From: Cynocephalus volans
Lineage: Eukaryota > Chordata > Mammalia > Dermoptera > Cynocephalidae
Reading direction: 5' to 3'
DNA length: 64,000 bases
NCBI RefSeq assembly: GCF_027409185.1
Contig: NC_084469.1
Span: 35,400,793-35,464,792, forward strand
Shown here one piece after another: positions 59,400 through 64,000 of the stretch (position 1 is its first letter; the number at the start of each line of letters is the position of its first letter). Both the position numbers and the translations under genes were made by a program. Under the pieces are notes generated by a model that saw only the letters and a list, made by a program, of their open reading frames with translations, did no database searches and was not told where the DNA came from.

Positions 59400-60940
59400 G
59401 ACAAACTACCCGCCCTGTAGGTCTCTAAATTAGTTCATAATGCTTTTGGTTTCAAGTAACAAAAAACTTGTTAATTGCATAAATAATAGGGATCTATTTT
59501 CCCTTATATAGCAAGAAATCAGGAGGCAGGTGGTTGGTTTAGGAACTGAACAATGTTCGAGATCAGGATTGGCCTCTCTGTGATTCTCTTAACATTTCCC
59601 TTGTCATGGCAAGATGACTGCCAACTCTATCTGTCCAGTTTATCAAGAAAAGCAGGAGCCTTTCTAGGAGTGCCCAGTAGATTTCTCATTGCCCAGAACT
59701 GTGTCACATGCCTACTGCAGATCTATACTTTTACAAAATACAATACAAATGAATTCCTTGAAAAAGGAAATCTAAAAAAATACATAAAAATTACAAGCCC
59801 ACATTTTTTGTTATAATCAACATATGTAATAGTACTCTGATACATGCTACAAGAGTTTTTAAGTGCTTACTCTCAAATTCTATCTGTGTTCTGGACCAGA
59901 AAGAAACAGTTCCTGAAGTGGCACAAGTCTGTGGACAACCCTTTGAATACCACAATATACATCCACAACAGTAAATATAGTCCCTTCTGAAATTATGTTC
60001 TGCTCTTCTTGGTCAGGCATACCCAAATTTACTGTCCTAAAAATGTTTATTCTTGTGTCATTCCTATGTTGTTCTTAAAAGTCCTTCACAGGATTAGCAG
60101 TTCCCTCTGAGAGTAATTCCTTGCTTCGTTACTCTTTTCCCCCCTCCCCTCTGAGGGTAGTAACTCTTTCCTTCCTCTGTTGTTGGGCAGTGGGTGGGTT
60201 CAGGGATCAAAGCCTGGACTTTGGGTGCTGATAACCACCAGCCAGCTTTCTTCATTACTCTTTGCTTTTCACCTCTCAGGTCATGTTGGAGGTTCATACT
60301 AGCTACTGGCCAAGTAACAATGAGATGTGGCCATGAGGGTAATTGTCACTGTCTTTCGTGTGACTGGGAAGGGTTAGAACTATATTGTGTTCCAGAGGTC
60401 AGGGCAGGGTGGCTAGGATACTACAATATTTGGGAGGCACAGATGCCAGTTCCTTTTATTCCTGATAATGGAATATCCCAATAAGAAATTTCAAAATTCT
60501 CATCATCAACCAACAAGTCCCTTCCAGAAATGAGAGGCAGACTGGGAGGGTCGGGAAAGGGCTTCTTGGGGAAGCTTGGTCAGTATCCCTGCATTTCCCC
60601 ACTGAGTTGTACTCCTTAAGGTAAACATGAGGCAACACTGCTGAGTTAAGTAGGCACGTCAAGACATGACTGTCCTCCATCCAGACTTACCTGAGTAACT
60701 TACCAGACTTACCCAGGGCAAATGACATCATTGCTGGGGTTTATTCTTGACTATTGTAGCCCAAGTGTTTGCCTTTGGTATGAACCACAGGCCTGGACCA
60801 AATGAGTTTCTGCCATGATGACTGAGGCCTGAGGCCCTGTCCAGGTCTAGAGTATGGGCCATTTGTGCATCATCCCTGGATGAGTCAGCAGGGACAGAGT
60901 GCCTCCTCAGGTGACTGAACAGCAAGCCTCTACACTATGC
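59400..60940. other. Intergenic, no gene seen
   Basis: A weak t-SINE-like scrap at about 60184-60248 ('gtgctgataaccaccagcca'); otherwise unrecognised sequence. Confidence 0.4.
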
Positions 60941-60949
60941 CTCTGATGC

Positions 60950-61248
60950 ATTTTTTAACTTTTAATTGAAGCATTCATAGAGGAAATCTACAGCTGGATG
61001 GATTTTCACAAGTTGAACGTATCTGTGTAACCAGAGCCCAGGTAAAGAAACAAATATTTCCAGCACCCCAAGGAGCCCTCTCGGCCTCCTTTTCCGTCAC
61101 ACTTTCTCAAGAGTAACCACTATCCTGACTTCTAACCCCATATGCTCACACTAGTTTTGCTTGCTTTGTACAAAGGGAATCACACAGTATATATTCTGTG
61201 CCTGACTTCTTTCATTCAGTATTATCGTCTTAGTCATGTTTAAATGGT

Positions 61249-61279
<31 letters not shown>

Positions 61280-61500
61280 ATGACCGGTAAGGGGATCTCA
61301 ACCCTTGACTTGGTGTTGTGAGCACCACGCTCAGCCAGTGAGCAACCGGCCATCCCTATATAGGATCCGAACCCGTGGCCTTGGTGTTATCAGCACCACA
61401 CTCTACCGAGTGAGCCACGGGCCGGCCCTTAAATGGTACATTTTATGTTAAATATATTTTACCACAAAAATTATGAAATATCTTTAATATCAAGAATGCT
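60950..61500 (-). repeat. Old L1 fragment, antisense, split by a SINE
   Basis: 'aacttttaattgaagcattc', 'gtaaccactatcctgacttc' and 'ttgctttgtacaaagggaat' fit an antisense L1-type 3' region. Confidence 0.5.
61254..61428 (-). mobile_element. t-SINE dimer
   Basis: Perfect site duplication ttaaatggtacatttt on both sides. Confidence 0.95.
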
Positions 61501-61668
61501 CTTGAAAAGCACCTGTGTAACTACTATTCAATTAGTCATGTCTTAATATGTTTTGCTATATTTGCTTCTGATTTTTTTTTAAAGAGATAAAGACATACAG
61601 GTGAAGCTCCAGTGTAAAATTTCAAGAATTAGGTCTATGTATATTGATTCTCTACCATTTTCCTCTAT

Positions 61669-62076
61669 TGTTGTAATGGACAGAATTGTGTCCCTCCAAA
61701 AATCGTATGTTAAAGTCCTAACCACCAATATGATAGTATTCAAGATAGGCCCTTTGGGGATGTAGTTAAGGTTTAGCGAGGTTATAAGGGTAGGGACCTA
61801 ATCGAATAGGGCTGGTGTCATTGTGAGAAGAGGAAGAGACACCAGAGCTCTCTCTCTTCCCCACCAACACACAAGAAAGGCCACATGAGGATGTGGGGAC
61901 ACAGGGATGAAGGAGGCCATCTACAAGCCAGGAAGAGAGGTCTCACCAGACACCAACCCTGATGGCATCTTAATCTTGGACTTCTAGCCTCTAGAACTCT
62001 GAGAAAATAAATGCCTATTGTTTAAGTCACCCAGTCTGTGGTATTTTGTTATGGCAGCTGGAGCAGACAGATACAG
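61669..62076 (+). mobile_element. Solo MLT1-type MaLR LTR (fossil)
   Basis: 'ggacagaattgtgtccctcc', 'aatagggctggtgtcattgt', 'gccatctacaagccaggaag', 'gagaaaataaatgcctattg' and 'cacccagtctgtggtatttt' follow the MLT1 LTR. About 400 bp, old, shared by most placental mammals as a family. Confidence 0.85.
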
Positions 62077-62079
62077 ATT

Positions 62080-63400
62080 TTATGGTCAATGGAAAATTCC
62101 AACAACCCAATCCAGGCAGGACTACCAATGGCTAAGAACCTTTAGAAATGAAGGTTTGGGTCTCCCCACCAGGTCAAGGACCAGCTGAGGTGCTTGCTGA
62201 AGGTGAAGGGAACACAGAACGAGTAGCAGAAGAAGGTAGTTACAAATACTAGTGACCACCACGTGACCAGGTAGTGATACAAGGACTATAGCTGTCATGA
62301 GTATTTCCTCCTTACTTTTGTTATGACTATGTTCGTGTGTGTATGTGTCAGCTAGTAAATGTAGGTGAAAAGATAGAAGTAGAAAATTACCATTTTGCAT
62401 CTTCTTATAAGATAATTAATGCAGGCAAGGTTGCTCTGGTTTGGGCAGCCAGAGACGGGGAGCAGGACTTCCAGAGGGCCAGCCTCACACCTGCTCTGCG
62501 TTAGGTCGCCAGAGTTCCTATGTTGTCGCCTTGCTAAATCATCAGCAGTTCTTCAACTGGAGCACACACAGCTTCTGCAACCAGGGCTGGTCGACTGTCC
62601 GCCTCTGTCTTGGTACACGTGACACAGTGATAGCTCTGGCAGAGGGCCGGGCAGGGGTAAGGGAGGGGAAGGGAGAGAAGGGGAGGAGGGCAGGGCACAG
62701 ATTCCAACCTGGGGGGCATCTGCTGTGCGGCTGGTGCTGAGAAGGCTTAAATTCTTCATCAGCAACCCAAGCCTGTCACACCAACAAAGGCACTGTTAGT
62801 CAAGGAGAGAGATGTCAAGGGAAGAAATTGCACGTTGGGAAGGACAAGGCCTATGGGGTGTCTGGCCTGAATTTCTGGGTTTTCTTTTCAATATACCAGA
62901 AGCAGGAAAAATGCAAGTGGTTCTAGACTTCTAGTGACAGCTGAAGACTTGAACAAGTTCGTGGGTGGAAATTTAAAACACATACACACACACACACACA
63001 CACACAAGAAAAAAAAAGAAAAAGAAAAAGTTCGTGGAAAAATTCGTATGGTCTTCCAATTTTTCTTTCCGCGAAGTTTTGGAGTACCCTCGTTTTATAC
63101 CCTTGCATTTTACATCAAGTTGACATGGATGGAACATCAAAGGCGATGAAAAACATTTAAAAATTTTTGAACCCCCCAAAAAATAAAAAATAAAAAATAA
63201 AAAAAATTCTGAACCCAAATTCCGAATACAAGAAGACAACACTGGAAAAATAATTAATGAAAAAGAAAGAAAGATCATTTTTGCTTGAAAAACTCACACA
63301 GCCCTTGGACGGCTTTACAGTTAGAAGAACAGCTAAGGAGAAACTTGAGCAGGGACCTGACGTTTCAGAAAATTTATGCCACGGACCTAATTCCATAGTG
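62080..63400. other. Intergenic, no gene seen
   Basis: Contains a (CA)n tract at about 62980-63006 and A-rich (AAAAT)n-like sequence at 63177-63205. No exon recognised. Confidence 0.45.
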
Positions 63401-63409
63401 GCAAAGAAA

Positions 63410-64000
63410 AAAAAAAAATGTACAAACATGCTCACGGCAACATTTTAAAGAGTAAGGGAAAAAAGGTACAAAATCAGACAACCAAAATGTCCAACTTTAG
63501 AATTGTTTAATGATTTACAAAATTGTCATCAAATTGTAGGTGGTCATTAAAATAATAATTATAAGAACTACAGAATCATATTTTTATTACAACAATGAAT
63601 GAAAATAATGGAGTACAAGATTATGGACACCACTAGCAAGTGTAAGTTAAATTGCCAAAAATGAAAACAGTGTTTTAGAATAATAATTACAAATGACTAT
63701 ATTCCTTTAAAAATAATTAATTATGGCTACATTCTTTCCAATAGAGAACATGTATTGCTCCAAACACATTTTCTGAACAAGAGTTGGGGACTGTTCATGA
63801 ACAATTTCTGTGTTAAAATGCTTAAAATATCCATGAGATTAAAGGTATTACTATTTTAATTGGTTGATTTGTCAGAAACAGTGAAATTTGAAATAAAAGT
63901 GCCCAAATTTGTATTTAAGGAGAAAATTCAGATACTTCAGAAAAACAAAGAGTCAGAGAAATTCTCTGGCTTGTATACTTATATAATAGAAGGAGGTTTT
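63410..64000 (+). repeat. L1 3' region
   Basis: 'caaccaaaatgtccaacttt', 'agaattgtttaatgatttac' and 'ggtggtcattaaaataataa' are L1ME-type phrases in sense. The element runs toward the window end. Confidence 0.6.

Noticed and set aside
63177-63210. A-rich repeats as a possible array
   Set aside because: Simple (AAAAT)n-like sequence. No CRISPR-like repeat/spacer order occurs anywhere, as expected for mammalian DNA.

Overview
This is mammalian nuclear DNA that matches the gene order of human chromosome 17p13.1. From left to right it carries VAMP2, TMEM107 with the U8 snoRNA gene SNORD118, a small tRNA cluster, BORCS6 (C17orf59) and AURKB. All four protein genes and SNORD118 are on the minus strand. 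I could trace every coding exon, and all four reading frames are intact: VAMP2 116 aa, TMEM107 140 aa, BORCS6 349 aa, AURKB 344 aa.

The likely species is a colugo (Dermoptera, for example Galeopterus). The window holds at least 44 copies of a SINE made only of tRNA-Ile-like units, as monomers and dimers with no tRNA-unrelated body. That is the published description of the dermopteran t-SINE/CYN family. There are no Alu, B1/B2, carnivore, ruminant or horse SINEs. An MST-like MaLR LTR with a perfect 5-bp duplication also fits a primate relative. Horseshoe bats (Rhin-1 SINE) are the main alternative that I cannot exclude by eye.

Layout. 1-680: gene-free, downstream of VAMP2. 680-4560: VAMP2. 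4560-15670: intergenic, old L1/L2/MIR plus SINEs. 15670-19920: TMEM107, with SNORD118 in its 3' UTR region. 19920-39450: a repeat-rich expanse with a nested L1 (28.3-31.9 kb) and a nested LTR cluster (34.1-36.3 kb). 39460-40970: tRNA-Trp, tRNA-Ser, a split tRNA-Thr relic and tRNA-Ile. 41640-43640: BORCS6 and its promoter. 43640-52345: intergenic, with a CTSB retropseudogene. 52345-56900: AURKB with a cell-cycle promoter. 56900-64000: intergenic, with a CAPZA2 retropseudogene.

The genes are not a pathway. VAMP2 serves vesicle fusion, TMEM107 the ciliary transition zone, BORCS6 lysosome positioning, AURKB mitosis, and U8 rRNA processing. The most unusual observations are: a ~125-bp unclassified element present twice within 1 kb, one copy splitting a tRNA-Thr gene; a ~209-bp LTR inserted inside a lineage-specific SINE; a ~400-bp retroposed insert of unknown origin in TMEM107 intron 3; and a tRNA-Ile gene lying among its SINE derivatives. 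Repeat names are by-eye family calls, not database results.
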